A stretch of DNA of 64,000 nt from Lachnospiraceae bacterium GAM79 (GTDB lineage Bacteria; Bacillota; Clostridia; Lachnospirales; Lachnospiraceae), in assembly GCA_003584705.1 (NCBI GenBank), contig AP018536.1, positions 3,844,001 to 3,908,000 of the forward strand, read 5' to 3'. A program made the translations under genes and the position numbers. Below the pieces are notes generated by a model. The model did not search any database and had not been told where the DNA came from. It saw only the letters and a list, made by a program, of their open reading frames with translations. This document shows positions 54,518 through 63,377 of this stretch, piece by piece. The first letter of the stretch is position 1. The number at the start of each line of letters is the position of its first letter.

Positions 54518-56191
54518 CTATTTCACATATTTTTCAAGTTTTTCCACGATATTTTTCACACATCCGGGCTCAAAAGGACTGTCCAGTCCGACTTCTTTGA
54601 TCATATTAGTGTAAAAATCACTGGCGGACAGCCTGCACAGCTTCAGATAGCTCTTCCACGCCTCTGTAAAATCGGCATCCATCTTCACCTTGTACTGTAG
54701 TGCGCAGGTCTGTGCCAGACAATAATCGATATAATACAGAGGGTAGTCGTAAATGTGCAGCTGCTTCTGCCAGAAGCCTCCCTGTCCGAAGAAAGGATCT
54801 CCCTCGTAATCCAGGTGGGGCTTGTACTCCCGCTCCAGACGGCTCCATGCCTGCTTTCTCTCGGCCGGGGTCAGCTCCGGGTGCTCATAGACGATATGCT
54901 GGAACTCATCCACCATACAGCCGTAAGGAATAAACGCAGCCGCATCCTCCAGATGCATTTCCACGTAATCCTGCGCTCTGTTGCCGAAGAACAGGTTCAT
55001 CCACTTTTCCGTGAAAAATTCCATGGACATGGAATGGATCTCTGCAGTCTCCATGCCGATATCCGCATGCTCTCTGATAGGATCCTGTGCAGCGAGATAC
55101 CCCTGAAACGCATGACCACACTCATGCGTGATGACGTCCACATCACCGCTGGTACCGTTAAAGTTAGCGAAGATAAACGGTGCATGGTACAGAGGCAGAT
55201 AAGTCATGTAACCGCCAGCTTTCTTGGTCTTGCGGCCCAATACGTCAAACAGTTGGTTCTCCATCATGAAATCAAAGAATTCCGCAGTCTCCGGGGACAG
55301 TTCCCGGTACATCTTCTGGCCTGCTGCCATGATCTCTTCCGGGGTGCCGGTGGGCGCCGGGTTGCCGTCCTTGAAATATACCTGCTCGTCGATATAGCTG
55401 AGCTTCTCCAAACCCAGACGTTGTCTTCTGAGGGCATGCAACTTCTCTGCAAAGGGTACGAAATACTCCTTGATCTGCCTGCGGAAAGCCTCTACCTCGT
55501 CCTTGCCGTAGCAGTTGCGGTTCATCCGGTAATACCCCAGTTCCAGATAATTCTCGTAACCCATGGCTCTGGCCTGTGCGGTACGGTTTTTCACCAGTTT
55601 ATCGTAGATGGTATCCAGCTGTTCCTCATTTTCCAGGAAAAAGTCACTCATCTTCTCCCAGGCCTGTCTGCGGACATTGCGGTCGGAATTCACCAGATAG
55701 GGCCGTAACAGGGACAGATTCAGTTCCCTGCCGTCGAAGTCGATCTTCGCACCGGCGATGAGCTTATCATACTCCATAGTCAGGGAATTTTCCTCCTGCA
55801 TCAGCGGGATCAACGCCTCGCTCATGGACTTCTGTGCCAGTTCCATGTTCTTGAAGGCTACCGGGCCGATCTTTTCTTCCAGATAAGCTCTGTAAGGGGA
55901 TGCAAATAACTTCTTCTGATAAGCCAGCACCAGGTTGCTGAATACCGGACCCTGCTCGTCGTAGTATTTATGCTCCTCCTCATAAAACTTGTCGGAGGTA
56001 TCAATGTCAAAGCGGATGTTCGCAATGGTCATCAGCGTCATAACACGATCCGTCAGCGCATAATATTTCTTATGCACCTCGAACTGTTCCTCCCCGCTCT
56101 TCGCCGCATCCAGCTCCCGGATCAGTTCTCCCATCTCTTCCTGCACTTTGGCAAAATCTATTCTCTCGTAAGGCATGTCCTGAAATCTCAT
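54518..56191 (-). CDS. M3 family oligoendopeptidase (PepF-like)
   Basis: The 557 aa protein has the M3 zinc motif HECGHAFQGYLA, a downstream GMETAEIHSMSMEFFTE with the third ligand glutamate, and the C-terminal helical domain. It is a cytoplasmic enzyme degrading short peptides. Monocistronic. Confidence 0.9.
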   Translation of the reverse strand: MRFQDMPYERIDFAKVQEEMGELIRELDAAKSGEEQFEVHKKYYALTDRVMTLMTIANIRFDIDTSDKFYEEEHKYYDEQGPVFSNLVLAYQKKLFASPYRAYLEEKIGPVAFKNMELAQKSMSEALIPLMQEENSLTMEYDKLIAGAKIDFDGRELNLSLLRPYLVNSDRNVRRQAWEKMSDFFLENEEQLDTIYDKLVKNRTAQARAMGYENYLELGYYRMNRNCYGKDEVEAFRRQIKEYFVPFAEKLHALRRQRLGLEKLSYIDEQVYFKDGNPAPTGTPEEIMAAGQKMYRELSPETAEFFDFMMENQLFDVLGRKTKKAGGYMTYLPLYHAPFIFANFNGTSGDVDVITHECGHAFQGYLAAQDPIREHADIGMETAEIHSMSMEFFTEKWMNLFFGNRAQDYVEMHLEDAAAFIPYGCMVDEFQHIVYEHPELTPAERKQAWSRLEREYKPHLDYEGDPFFGQGGFWQKQLHIYDYPLYYIDYCLAQTCALQYKVKMDADFTEAWKSYLKLCRLSASDFYTNMIKEVGLDSPFEPGCVKNIVEKLEKYVK

Positions 56192-56496
56192 AATTATAGT
56201 AATCCTCTCTTTCTGTGTCCTTAGGAACCTATACTGCTTATCTTACCCCAAAATGCCGGGAAAGTAAAACTTTAGAAGCGTTCTGGAACATTTTTCTGGA
56301 TTTTTTGTAGCCTTTTTGTAACATTTTTCAGACTTGCCAATAAGGAATCCCTATGGTATGGTGGTATTAGAAGTAATTTTTCTTCTTTCAAAAATTCTTA
56401 TAGACCCGTCAGTGGTCAAAGTTTCCCTTATTATTTATTTTATATGGAAAATATTTGTTTTATTTTTACATTTATTTTGCAACAGAAAGGAGATTT
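56192..56496. other. Intergenic region upstream of the Rpn-like gene
   Basis: No gene is seen. A possible promoter TTGCCA (about 56334) with TATGGT/TATTAG about 17 nt later could serve the gene at 56497. No strong hairpins. Confidence 0.35.
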
Positions 56497-57303
56497 ATGG
56501 AGTTAAAACAAAATAATATAACCGGCAACTATTTCTCGGAGGAGTATTTGATGAATACTGTGTCGAGATTCTGGAAAAATTTTGTTGCGGAAGAAATTTC
56601 GTATGGGAATGCGATAGCTGCTGCGCCGGGGAATGTGGCTGTGTCAATACCGGCTTCCGGAAAGCGGAATTATAAGGATCTGGTGTTCCGGAAAATATTT
56701 CATGACAAGGAGAAGCTGCTCTCGCTGTACAATGCGCTGAATCACTCGCATTATGAAGATCCGGAGCTACTGCATATTACAACTTTGGAAAATGCGGTTT
56801 ACCTAAGCTTGCAGAACGACCTGTCATTTGTGGTGGATTTTGATCTATGGTTTTTTGAGCACCAGTCCACCCTGAATCCCAATATGCCGTATCGCTTTTT
56901 GCTGTATCTGGCAAGTGAATATTCAAAGATGAACTCAGATGACCTGCTTTATTCCAACAAGTTACAGATGCTGGATACTCCGCATTTCGTAGTGTTTTAT
57001 AACGGGACGGATCCTCTCCCGGAATACAGCACCCTGAAGCTGTCCAGCGCCTACCGGAATAAGGAAGAGACTCCTCAGCTTGAATTACAGGTACAGGTAA
57101 TCAATATCAATCTCGGGTTCAACTCCGAGCTGATGGATGCCTGCCAGATTTTAAAAGAGTATGCCCAGTTTGTCGCAGAAGTCCGTGAGCAGGCAAAGGT
57201 GTATCCAAACCGGCAGGCCATCGTTCAGGCCGTGGACGTATGTATCAGGAGGGATATTTTGAAGGAATTTTTGCTTGAGAATAAGAAGGAGCATTCCTGT
57301 TAA
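56497..57303 (+). pseudogene. Rpn-family PD-(D/E)XK nuclease, 5' part, cut by IS110
   Basis: ATG 56497 has AAAGGAG 5 nt upstream. The 268 aa frame carries the Rpn pattern: NYKDLVFRKIFHDKEKLLSLYNAL, LSFVVDFDLWFFEHQSTLNPNMPYRFL and VFYNGTDPLPE. These are recombination-promoting nucleases related to transposases. After GAG at 57291 the frame enters an IS110 element and stops after three codons. The C-terminal part continues at 59088 (GTT ATT GAT ATG...). The catalytic domain itself is intact, so a slightly shortened active protein is possible. Confidence 0.8.
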
Positions 57304-57404
57304 GTAACAAATAACCGGTTTGCAAAAAATGAGTGCCACCCATAGAATAATGATTGTTAACTTGGCGGTTAATAAGAATCATTGTTCAAAGGAGACACCC
57401 ACAA

Positions 57405-58682
57405 ATGAATTATAAGCAGAATGAAAAAATCAATCAAGTAAAAGAATCAACTTTGGTAGTTGGAATCGATATCGGAAGCACGACACAGTACGCCAGGGCA
57501 TTTGACTGGAGAGGCATTGAGCTTGGGAAAGTCTTTCCGTTCAGCAACAGCAGAGAAGGATTTGAATCTTTCAAAGCATGGATGCAGCATTTACAGGACA
57601 AGTATAAGAAGCTGGATGCAATCGTAGGTATCGAGCCGACAGGTCATTACTGGTTTGACCTTGGCGCTTATCTTGAGGATGAGGGCATCCTCCTGGTTAT
57701 GGTTAACCCTTATGCGGTAAAGCAGACCAAGGAACTGGATGACAACAGCCAAAGCAAGAATGACAGGAAGGATCCGAAGGTGATCGCAAAGCTGGTTACC
57801 GAGGGCCGGTATTCTGCACCGTATACACCGGATGGTGTGTATGCTGATTTAAGAATTATGGTGGCCAATCGTAAGAGACTCATCAGGGAGATGACCCAGA
57901 TCAAAAACAGATTTGCCAGATGGTTCGCCATATATTTCCCCGAGTACACAGATGTGTTTGGGGACTATGAAGCACAGAGCAGTATGCTGCTTCTAAAGAA
58001 AGTTTGTACTCCGGAAGCAATCGTGGAACTGGGAGCCGAGAAAATCAATCAAATCTGGCGTGATGCAAAGCTTAGGGCTGTGGGAATGAAAAGGGCAACG
58101 ACCCTGTGTGAGACAGCAAAACGCAGCATCGGCTTAAAGAAAGGCTCTTCGGCGGCCCAGTATGAAATGAAACTGTTGCTCGAGGATTACGAATACAAAA
58201 AGGCACAGCTGGATGCCGTTATGGAGGAAATAGAAAAGCTGTGCAGGAAGATACCCGAAAGCGAGCAGATGCTTGCCATCAAAGGTATAGGAGTAATCAC
58301 GGTAGCCGGATTTCTGGCAGAAGTGGGTGATGTGAGGCGTTTCGAATCACCCAGACAGATACAAAAGCTGGCAGGACTCTCATTACGGGAGAACAGCTCT
58401 GGAAAGCACAAAGGACAGACGACCATAAGCAAAAGAGGTCGGAGTAAGCTGCGGGCAGTGCTGTTCAATGCAGCAATTCCGCTGATAGCGAAGAACCCAG
58501 AGTTTAAGTCATTGCATGAGTATTACACGACAAGAGCGAATAATCCGCTCAAGAAGAAACAATCCGTGATTGCGATCAGCTGTAAGCTGATACGGGTCTT
58601 TTATGCCATCCTTGCAAATGGAGTGACCTATGATGCGCAGAAGATGCTTTCTGACATTCACAGGCAGCCGCAGGCAGCATAA
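57405..58682 (+). CDS. IS110-family DEDD recombinase
   Basis: Start ATG 57405 follows AAAGGAG (57388-57394). The 425 aa protein has an N-terminal RuvC-like DEDD domain (VVGIDIGSTTQ, GIEPTGHYWFDL, SKNDRKDPKVIA) and a C-terminal transposase_20 domain (IKGIGVITVAGFLAEVGDVRRF, LSLRENSSGKHKGQ with the likely catalytic serine). It recombines DNA guided by a bridge RNA in characterised relatives. Confidence 0.9.
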   Translation: MNYKQNEKINQVKESTLVVGIDIGSTTQYARAFDWRGIELGKVFPFSNSREGFESFKAWMQHLQDKYKKLDAIVGIEPTGHYWFDLGAYLEDEGILLVMVNPYAVKQTKELDDNSQSKNDRKDPKVIAKLVTEGRYSAPYTPDGVYADLRIMVANRKRLIREMTQIKNRFARWFAIYFPEYTDVFGDYEAQSSMLLLKKVCTPEAIVELGAEKINQIWRDAKLRAVGMKRATTLCETAKRSIGLKKGSSAAQYEMKLLLEDYEYKKAQLDAVMEEIEKLCRKIPESEQMLAIKGIGVITVAGFLAEVGDVRRFESPRQIQKLAGLSLRENSSGKHKGQTTISKRGRSKLRAVLFNAAIPLIAKNPEFKSLHEYYTTRANNPLKKKQSVIAISCKLIRVFYAILANGVTYDAQKMLSDIHRQPQAA

Positions 58683-59087
58683 AAAGAACGACTGTGAGAT
58701 TCAGGAGACGTCCGCCGCAAGGTGCTGAAAGGAACAGAAGAAATTCATAAACATAGAGAGCCAAGTCAGATTTCTTACCATCAGAGCAGAGACTCAGCGA
58801 AGGAGCATCATGACGCCCCTTTATGGATAAGCAGAACGAAGGAATTAAGGACCCAGAAGTAAAGGAGATCCTGTATGACATGGGAGGTTAGGCTGCCGTA
58901 AGGAGTAGGGGAAAGAAAGGCCGATCATAGCAGAATGAGACGACGTCTTGTTTTGTGTACCCTAAACATCCGAATATCCATGATTTATGGCCAAGGGGAA
59001 TGACATAGACTTAGAAAATATCTCTATGAAGAAATGAAAATGTGAGAAAAAGCGAGTTAACAAGAGAAAAACAAAGATTATTATGGG
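58683..59087 (+). ncRNA. 3' non-coding part of the IS110 element; candidate bridge RNA
   Basis: About 400 nt without a gene. ATGGGAGGTTA occurs at 58880-58890 and again exactly at the element-target junction (59083-59093); eight or more of these bases (GGAGGTTA) match the reconstructed target. An internal segment matching the target is what a guide loop would show. The RNA ends are unknown. Confidence 0.4.
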
Positions 59088-59338
59088 AGGTTATTGATAT
59101 GGTGTTTTTCGAATATGATGCCGAGGCGGAAAAGAGAGTTATTTATAAGGATGGCGTAGAGGAAGGCAGAGCAAAAGAAATTGTTCGGTCATGTAAGGAC
59201 TTTAACTTGTCAAAAGAGGATGCAATCCACAAGTTAGAGACTCTACTATCAATCCCTACACAATCTGCCATTGACTATTACGAAAAATTTTCAAAGGAAT
59301 TTGAAAATGAATTCTCAAAAGCACAAAAAATTATGTAA
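59088..59338 (+). pseudogene. Rpn-family nuclease, 3' part
   Basis: It continues the Rpn-like frame after the IS110 insertion: VIDMVFFEYDAEAEKRVIYK, DGVEEGRA and a helical tail (LSIPTQSAIDYYEKFSKEFE). ATG 59100 with GGGAGG in front could start it alone. It lacks the nuclease core. Confidence 0.75.
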
Positions 59339-59353
59339 AAGGGGCACATTGAT

Positions 59354-59473
59354 ATGAACTTTTTCGAATATGATGCTGAGCTTTCTATTTCTACACAGGC
59401 AGCCATGGATTACTATGATAATTTTTCGAAGGAATTGGAAAGGAAATCTTTGGATGATCAAAAGGTCTTATAA
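59354..59473 (+). pseudogene. Decayed duplicate of the Rpn C-terminal tail
   Basis: A 39-codon frame reads FFEYDAE then LSISTQAAMDYYDNFSKELE, matching both ends of the preceding tail but lacking about 40 residues between them. It is a tandem duplicate with an internal deletion. Confidence 0.65.
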
Positions 59474-59474
59474 G

Positions 59475-59518
59475 AACCCAAAAAGGGCAGCCCGTCATGG
59501 ACTGCCCTTTGGTTCTTA
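59475..59518. terminator. Terminator of flagellin (bidirectional)
   Basis: A stem AGAACC.AAA.GGGCAG / CTGCCC.TTTGGTTCT with T-rich flanks on the minus strand. Confidence 0.7.
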
Positions 59519-59577
59519 CATAACTCTTACAGATATGGTTCGTTCCTCTTAGGAAACAACCTGATCTCAGCTTAAGC

Positions 59578-60891
59578 TTACTGTAACAGAGACAGTACGC
59601 CCTGGTTAGCCTGATTGGACTGAGCCAGCATAGCCTGACCTGCCTGAGCCAGGATGTTGTTGTTGGAGTACTTAACCATCTCAGTAGCCATATTGGTATC
59701 ACGGATCTGGCTCTCTGCGCTGGTGGTATTCTCTACAACGTTATCCAGGTTGTTGATGGTGTGCTCCAGACGGTTCTGAACAGCACCAAGTGCGGAACGC
59801 TGAGTGGATACCTTCTGGATTGCAGTTGCGATAGTCTTAACAGCCGCATCAGCATTCGTGGAATCTGTGCCATTTACCTGCAGTCCGTTTACACCAATGC
59901 CCTTAGCGCTCATAGACTCTAAGGATACTTCAATCTTGTTCTCAGCGGTGGTATCAGCGCCTACCTGGAAGCTTAAGATCAAAGCTTTCTCAGAAGAACT
60001 CAGTGCAGTGCTTCCGGATGCTCCAATTGCCAGTTTCACTTTAACTTCAGCCTCCGGATCAAGATCATTCAAATTTCCGGTATAATTACCCGTTACCGCT
60101 GCATTAGTATTCTCGTTCTCTAATTGTTTGCTAATTGTAGCAGATCCTTTGAAATTAGCTTTTGCTTCTATACCATAGGTGGTTGTAATGTTAGCAATTG
60201 TATCTGTAACTTCTGTACCATCTTTTAAAGTTACTGTAGCATTGGTTCCATCAGATGTAATTTTAGTGACATCTTTAGCCTTTTTCTGTGCTGCAACATC
60301 TGCAATTTTAAAATTAGTATTATCACTTGATACTACTTTTACTTTTCCAATAGTAATTTCAGCACCATCCGTCAATGTAGCCTCCGTGTTACCCTTTGCT
60401 GCTACAGTTACTCCATCAACCGTTCCTAATACGGCGCCTGCCGCAAAAGTCTTCTGATTGCCATTTGCGGTTGCGTCACCCTTTAACAGATAAGTCTCGT
60501 TGAATTTCGTGGTTTCAGATACACGGTCGATTTCATTTACAAGCTGATCGATCTCATTCTGTACATAGTTTCTGTCATCAGCAGACATAGTACCATTTCC
60601 AGCCTTAACTGCCAGTTCGTTCATTCTCTGTAGCATATCGTGTACTTCGGTCAGAGCGCCTTCAGCGGTCTGTACTGCGGAGATACCGTCCTGTGCGTTC
60701 AGGGATGCCTGTGTCAGACCTCTGATCTGCTTTCTCATCTTTTCACTGATGGACAGGCCTGCTGCGTCATCAGCTGCACGGTTGATCTTGTAACCGGAAG
60801 ACAGTTTCTCGGTGGATTTTGCCTGAGAAGCGGTGGTCAGACCTAACATTCTGTTAGAGTTCATAGCTGTAAGATTGTGTTGTACTACCAT
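59578..60891 (-). CDS. hag: Flagellin
   Basis: The 437 aa protein has the conserved D0/D1 N-terminus (VVQHNLTAMNSNRMLGLTT, EKLSSGYKINRAADDAAGLS), a variable Thr/Ala/Lys-rich centre and the C-terminal D1/D0 helices (RSALGAVQNRLEHTINNLDN, QAMLAQSNQANQGVLSLLQ). It polymerises into the filament. The leader carries CsrA-type sites and csrA lies just upstream. Confidence 0.96.
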   Translation of the reverse strand: MVVQHNLTAMNSNRMLGLTTASQAKSTEKLSSGYKINRAADDAAGLSISEKMRKQIRGLTQASLNAQDGISAVQTAEGALTEVHDMLQRMNELAVKAGNGTMSADDRNYVQNEIDQLVNEIDRVSETTKFNETYLLKGDATANGNQKTFAAGAVLGTVDGVTVAAKGNTEATLTDGAEITIGKVKVVSSDNTNFKIADVAAQKKAKDVTKITSDGTNATVTLKDGTEVTDTIANITTTYGIEAKANFKGSATISKQLENENTNAAVTGNYTGNLNDLDPEAEVKVKLAIGASGSTALSSSEKALILSFQVGADTTAENKIEVSLESMSAKGIGVNGLQVNGTDSTNADAAVKTIATAIQKVSTQRSALGAVQNRLEHTINNLDNVVENTTSAESQIRDTNMATEMVKYSNNNILAQAGQAMLAQSNQANQGVLSLLQ

Positions 60892-60898
60892 AATAATT

Positions 60899-60936
60899 TA
60901 CCTCCTTGTATTACTGCCCAATTCCTTTTGCGGCAG
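60899..60936 (-). promoter_or_regulatory. CsrA-type leader of flagellin mRNA
   Basis: On the minus strand a hairpin CTGCC/GGCAG presents AAAAGGAATT in its loop (60914-60936). The ribosome site AATACAAGGAGGT (60899-60911) fits the CsrA consensus RUACARGGAUGU. B. subtilis hag has the same two-site design, one in a hairpin loop and one on the Shine-Dalgarno. Confidence 0.6.
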
Positions 60937-61004
60937 TGTGCGTATCTGTATTGTTATTGAGAAATCCTTTTCTCCCAGATACTTGTTGTTAGTTTTTATA
61001 GTAA

Positions 61005-61065
61005 CCGGAGTAGGAGCTTCCCTGTCGGGCCCTGACAGAGCCGCTCTTCCTCCGGTTATTACCAT
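61005..61065 (-). terminator. Large hairpin between csrA and flagellin
   Basis: A 9 bp outer stem TAACCGGAG / CTCCGGTTA encloses an inner CTGTC.GGG / CCC.GACAG structure. The T run is weak, so it may attenuate or process the mRNA rather than fully terminate. Confidence 0.5.
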
Positions 61066-61071
61066 ATGAAA

Positions 61072-61341
61072 TTATTTGTCCGCATTTCCCTTTGTGATGA
61101 TCACATTTGACTTCTTGCGGTACTTCTCCGGGTGCTCTTCTTCCGCATAATATTTAGGAAGCTTCGCTCTCTCCTCCGGATCTGTGATCTGGTTTTCTAA
61201 TACCGTGCTTCGCACGATGTTCACCTCTCTCGGTGCATCGATCATGATACGGAGATGATTCTTGGTTCCTCCCAGGAAGACGATCTTAATATTGTCATTG
61301 ATCATCAGGTATTCTTCCGGACTAACGGTCAGACGCAGCAT
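61072..61341 (-). CDS. csrA: Carbon storage regulator CsrA
   Basis: The 89 aa protein has the CsrA core (MLRLTVSPEEYLMINDNIKI, RIMIDAPREVNIVRSTV) with a C-terminal extension (usual length about 60-75 aa). CsrA represses flagellin translation in Firmicutes by binding the hag leader. AACAAGGAGG precedes the ATG. Its promoter must lie at or beyond the inverted-repeat site at 61395. Confidence 0.92.
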   Translation of the reverse strand: MLRLTVSPEEYLMINDNIKIVFLGGTKNHLRIMIDAPREVNIVRSTVLENQITDPEERAKLPKYYAEEEHPEKYRKKSNVIITKGNADK

Positions 61342-61394
61342 ATTGATAACCTCCTTGTTTTAATTCAGCCTTCCTTGCCTGCTGGTTTGCACTG

Positions 61395-61423
61395 ATGCAA
61401 CATTTTATTATGGAATGTTGCAT
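61395..61423. repeat. Left inverted recombination-like site
   Basis: ATGCAACATT (61395-61404), a 9 bp spacer TTATTATGG and AATGTTGCAT (61414-61423). Ten-bp inverted arms around a short asymmetric spacer are the form of a tyrosine recombinase core site. The inverted partner is at 62151-62179. Confidence 0.8.
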
Positions 61424-61458
61424 TATCCTAATTCATTTATTCTTTCAAGGAGGCCATT

Positions 61459-62040
61459 ATGAGCACGACACAACCTATCCGCAGCAAACAGCTTTTACAC
61501 GATTTCAAAGATTACTACCTTACCAAACAGCCCAACTCCCGGAATTACACTCTCATCCTGATCGGTCTGAACACTGCTCTCCGCATCAACGACATCCTTC
61601 ATCTCACCTGGGGAGATGTCTATTGCACAGGACACAGCCGCTTTTACACCCATCTCCTCATCACGGAGAAAAAAACGGAAAAAGAAACCAGAATCCTGAT
61701 CAACAGAGAACTTCAGAAAACATTACTGTCCTACCGGAAAACACAGCCTTCCATAGCCGACACAGACTACCTCTTCCCCAGCCCCAGAAAAGCCGAATCC
61801 CCACTCTCCCGATATCAGGCCTACCGCATTGTCCGCAAAGCTGCCGAGGCCGTCGGGATCGAAGATGTGATCCGGTGTCACTCTCTGCGGAAGACCTTCG
61901 GCTATCATGCGTGGAAAATGGGAACACCTCCCGCCCTGCTGATGGAGATTTACAATCATTCTTCTTTTCAGATCACAAAACATTATCTGGGAATTGAACA
62001 GGATGACAAAGATGCCGTATTCCGCAATATACAGCTATGA
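61459..62040 (+). CDS. FimB-sized tyrosine recombinase between inverted sites
   Basis: The 193 aa protein consists of little more than the catalytic domain. It has R42 (NTALRINDIL), lysines around 71-75, H141-x-x-R144 (CHSLRKTF), H167 (IYNHSSF) and nucleophile Y176 (KHYLG). The size matches the FimB/FimE class of inversion recombinases. CAAGGAGG precedes the ATG. It lies alone inside the 785 bp segment bounded by the inverted dyads, beside csrA-flagellin. Confidence 0.85.
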   Translation: MSTTQPIRSKQLLHDFKDYYLTKQPNSRNYTLILIGLNTALRINDILHLTWGDVYCTGHSRFYTHLLITEKKTEKETRILINRELQKTLLSYRKTQPSIADTDYLFPSPRKAESPLSRYQAYRIVRKAAEAVGIEDVIRCHSLRKTFGYHAWKMGTPPALLMEIYNHSSFQITKHYLGIEQDDKDAVFRNIQL

Positions 62041-62150
62041 TATGTGTTACTTTAAACCAGTATGACGATATGAATAATACGATATGACGATTTTTATAAA
62101 AAAGACTAAAGTTTTCACATGGTCAGCCGAAATATGTAGTGCAAGACAAA

Positions 62151-62179
62151 ATGCAACATTCCATAATAGAATGTTGCAT
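62151..62179. repeat. Right inverted recombination-like site
   Basis: ATGCAACATT, spacer CCATAATAG and AATGTTGCAT. Its reverse complement has spacer CTATTATGG, identical to the left site in 8 of 9 positions, so the two sites are in inverted orientation. Confidence 0.8.
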
Positions 62180-62273
62180 TTTTCTATTTTAATCCTTTCA
62201 TTTCTGTGGTATTCTTTTTAAAGACTGCATATCGCTATTTTTCGACAAATATTTCTCTTTTATTGAAACATAT

Positions 62274-62426
62274 GTAACTATTCAGAGCCATGTAAAGATT
62301 ATCAAATGAGCGTCGAATGCTTGCATTCGTAAGAGCAATTGATAATCTTTATAGGGCGAAGTAACCACATGAGCAAAAGAAAAGCCTCGCAGAGGCGGTT
62401 TTGCGAATGGGGTTCTGAATAGTTAC
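62274..62426. repeat. Structured repeat (copy B, 153 nt)
   Basis: It has the same ends (GTAACTATTCAGA and inverse) and the same internal boxes as copy A at 38035. The main stem reads AAAGATTATC/GATAATCTTT, with two base pairs changed on both sides relative to copy A. The rest of 62041-62456 apart from the recombination site shows no gene. Confidence 0.85.
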
Positions 62427-62456
62427 AAACATATACAGTCAGAATCAGGAGTACAC

Positions 62457-63377
62457 ATGAAAAGCTTTATATGTCAAATGTTCTATAAGCAGCGGGCGGC
62501 ATTCGAGCAAAGCTGCGCTTCCAGGGGCAAAGAGTATCCTCTTCCGGAAGACGTTTTCCTACAATCGGATATTTTCTATGACGAGAAGCATGTTCCGGCC
62601 CATCGTCTTGATGTCTACCGTCCCAGGGGACGGGACGGAGAGATTCTTCCGGTCATCGTCAACGTACATGGCGGAGGCCTCCTCATGGGAAATAAAGAGT
62701 TCAACCGTCCCTTTTGTGCCTCCCTTTGTGAGGCGGGGTATCTGGTATTCAGCATTGAGTACCGGCTGATACCGGACTGTCTCTTCTATGATCAGCTGGC
62801 TGACCTGCATCTGGCACTGGATTTTATCCGGGATCATCTGACGGAATACGGCGGTGACATTTCTCACATATATGCCTGCGGCGACAGCGGCGGTGCCTGT
62901 CTGCTGACTTATGGAAGCGCCATGCAGCGAAGCACTGCACTGGCACAGGCTGCCGGAGTAACCCCTTCTGACCTGCCAGTCCGGGCACTTGGCCTGGTCA
63001 GCGGTATGTTCTATACGAACCGCCTGGATCAGATCGGACTTTTCCTCCCCAGATATCTCTACGGCCGGCATTATAAAAAAAGTGCTTTTGCCCCCTATGT
63101 ATCTCCGGAGCACCCGGACATCGTGACCAGCCTGCCACCCAGTCTCCTGATCACCAGTGACAACGATAATCTTCAGAGCTATACTCTGAATTTTGAAAAG
63201 GCTCTGCGCAGACATCAGATGCCCCATAAACTGATCAACTACCCGAAGGATCCCCGCCTGACCCATGCGTTCAGCGCTTTTTACCCGGAGCTTCCGGAAA
63301 GCAGGGAAGTGATCCACCATTTGATTCATTTTTTTGAACATACCGGAGATGACTGTAAAGGAGGATATGTATCATGA
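62457..63377 (+). CDS. Alpha/beta hydrolase of the HSL/acetyl-esterase type
   Basis: The 306 aa protein has the oxyanion motif NVHGGGLLMG, the nucleophile GDSGGACLL, a Ser/Asp region (LLITSDNDNLQ) and a C-terminal THAF histidine (RLTHAFSAFY). These define HSL-family esterases acting on short acyl or acetyl esters. It overlaps the following gene by ATGA. Confidence 0.85.
   Translation: MKSFICQMFYKQRAAFEQSCASRGKEYPLPEDVFLQSDIFYDEKHVPAHRLDVYRPRGRDGEILPVIVNVHGGGLLMGNKEFNRPFCASLCEAGYLVFSIEYRLIPDCLFYDQLADLHLALDFIRDHLTEYGGDISHIYACGDSGGACLLTYGSAMQRSTALAQAAGVTPSDLPVRALGLVSGMFYTNRLDQIGLFLPRYLYGRHYKKSAFAPYVSPEHPDIVTSLPPSLLITSDNDNLQSYTLNFEKALRRHQMPHKLINYPKDPRLTHAFSAFYPELPESREVIHHLIHFFEHTGDDCKGGYVS

Larger units (their letters stand above)
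57292..59089 (+). mobile_element. IS110-family insertion sequence
   Basis: About 1.8 kb inserted within a GGAG stretch of the Rpn-like gene; joining the flanks restores KKEVIDMVFFEYD. No terminal inverted repeats are evident, as usual for this family. A short left segment (57292-57404) and a long right non-coding segment (58683-59089) surround the recombinase gene. The right segment is the place for a bridge RNA in related elements. Confidence 0.8.

Noticed and set aside
60892..61071. Sigma-D (flagellar) promoter directly before flagellin
   Set aside because: I looked for TAAA-N15-GCCGATAA on the minus strand and found no good match. Flagellin is probably read from upstream of csrA.
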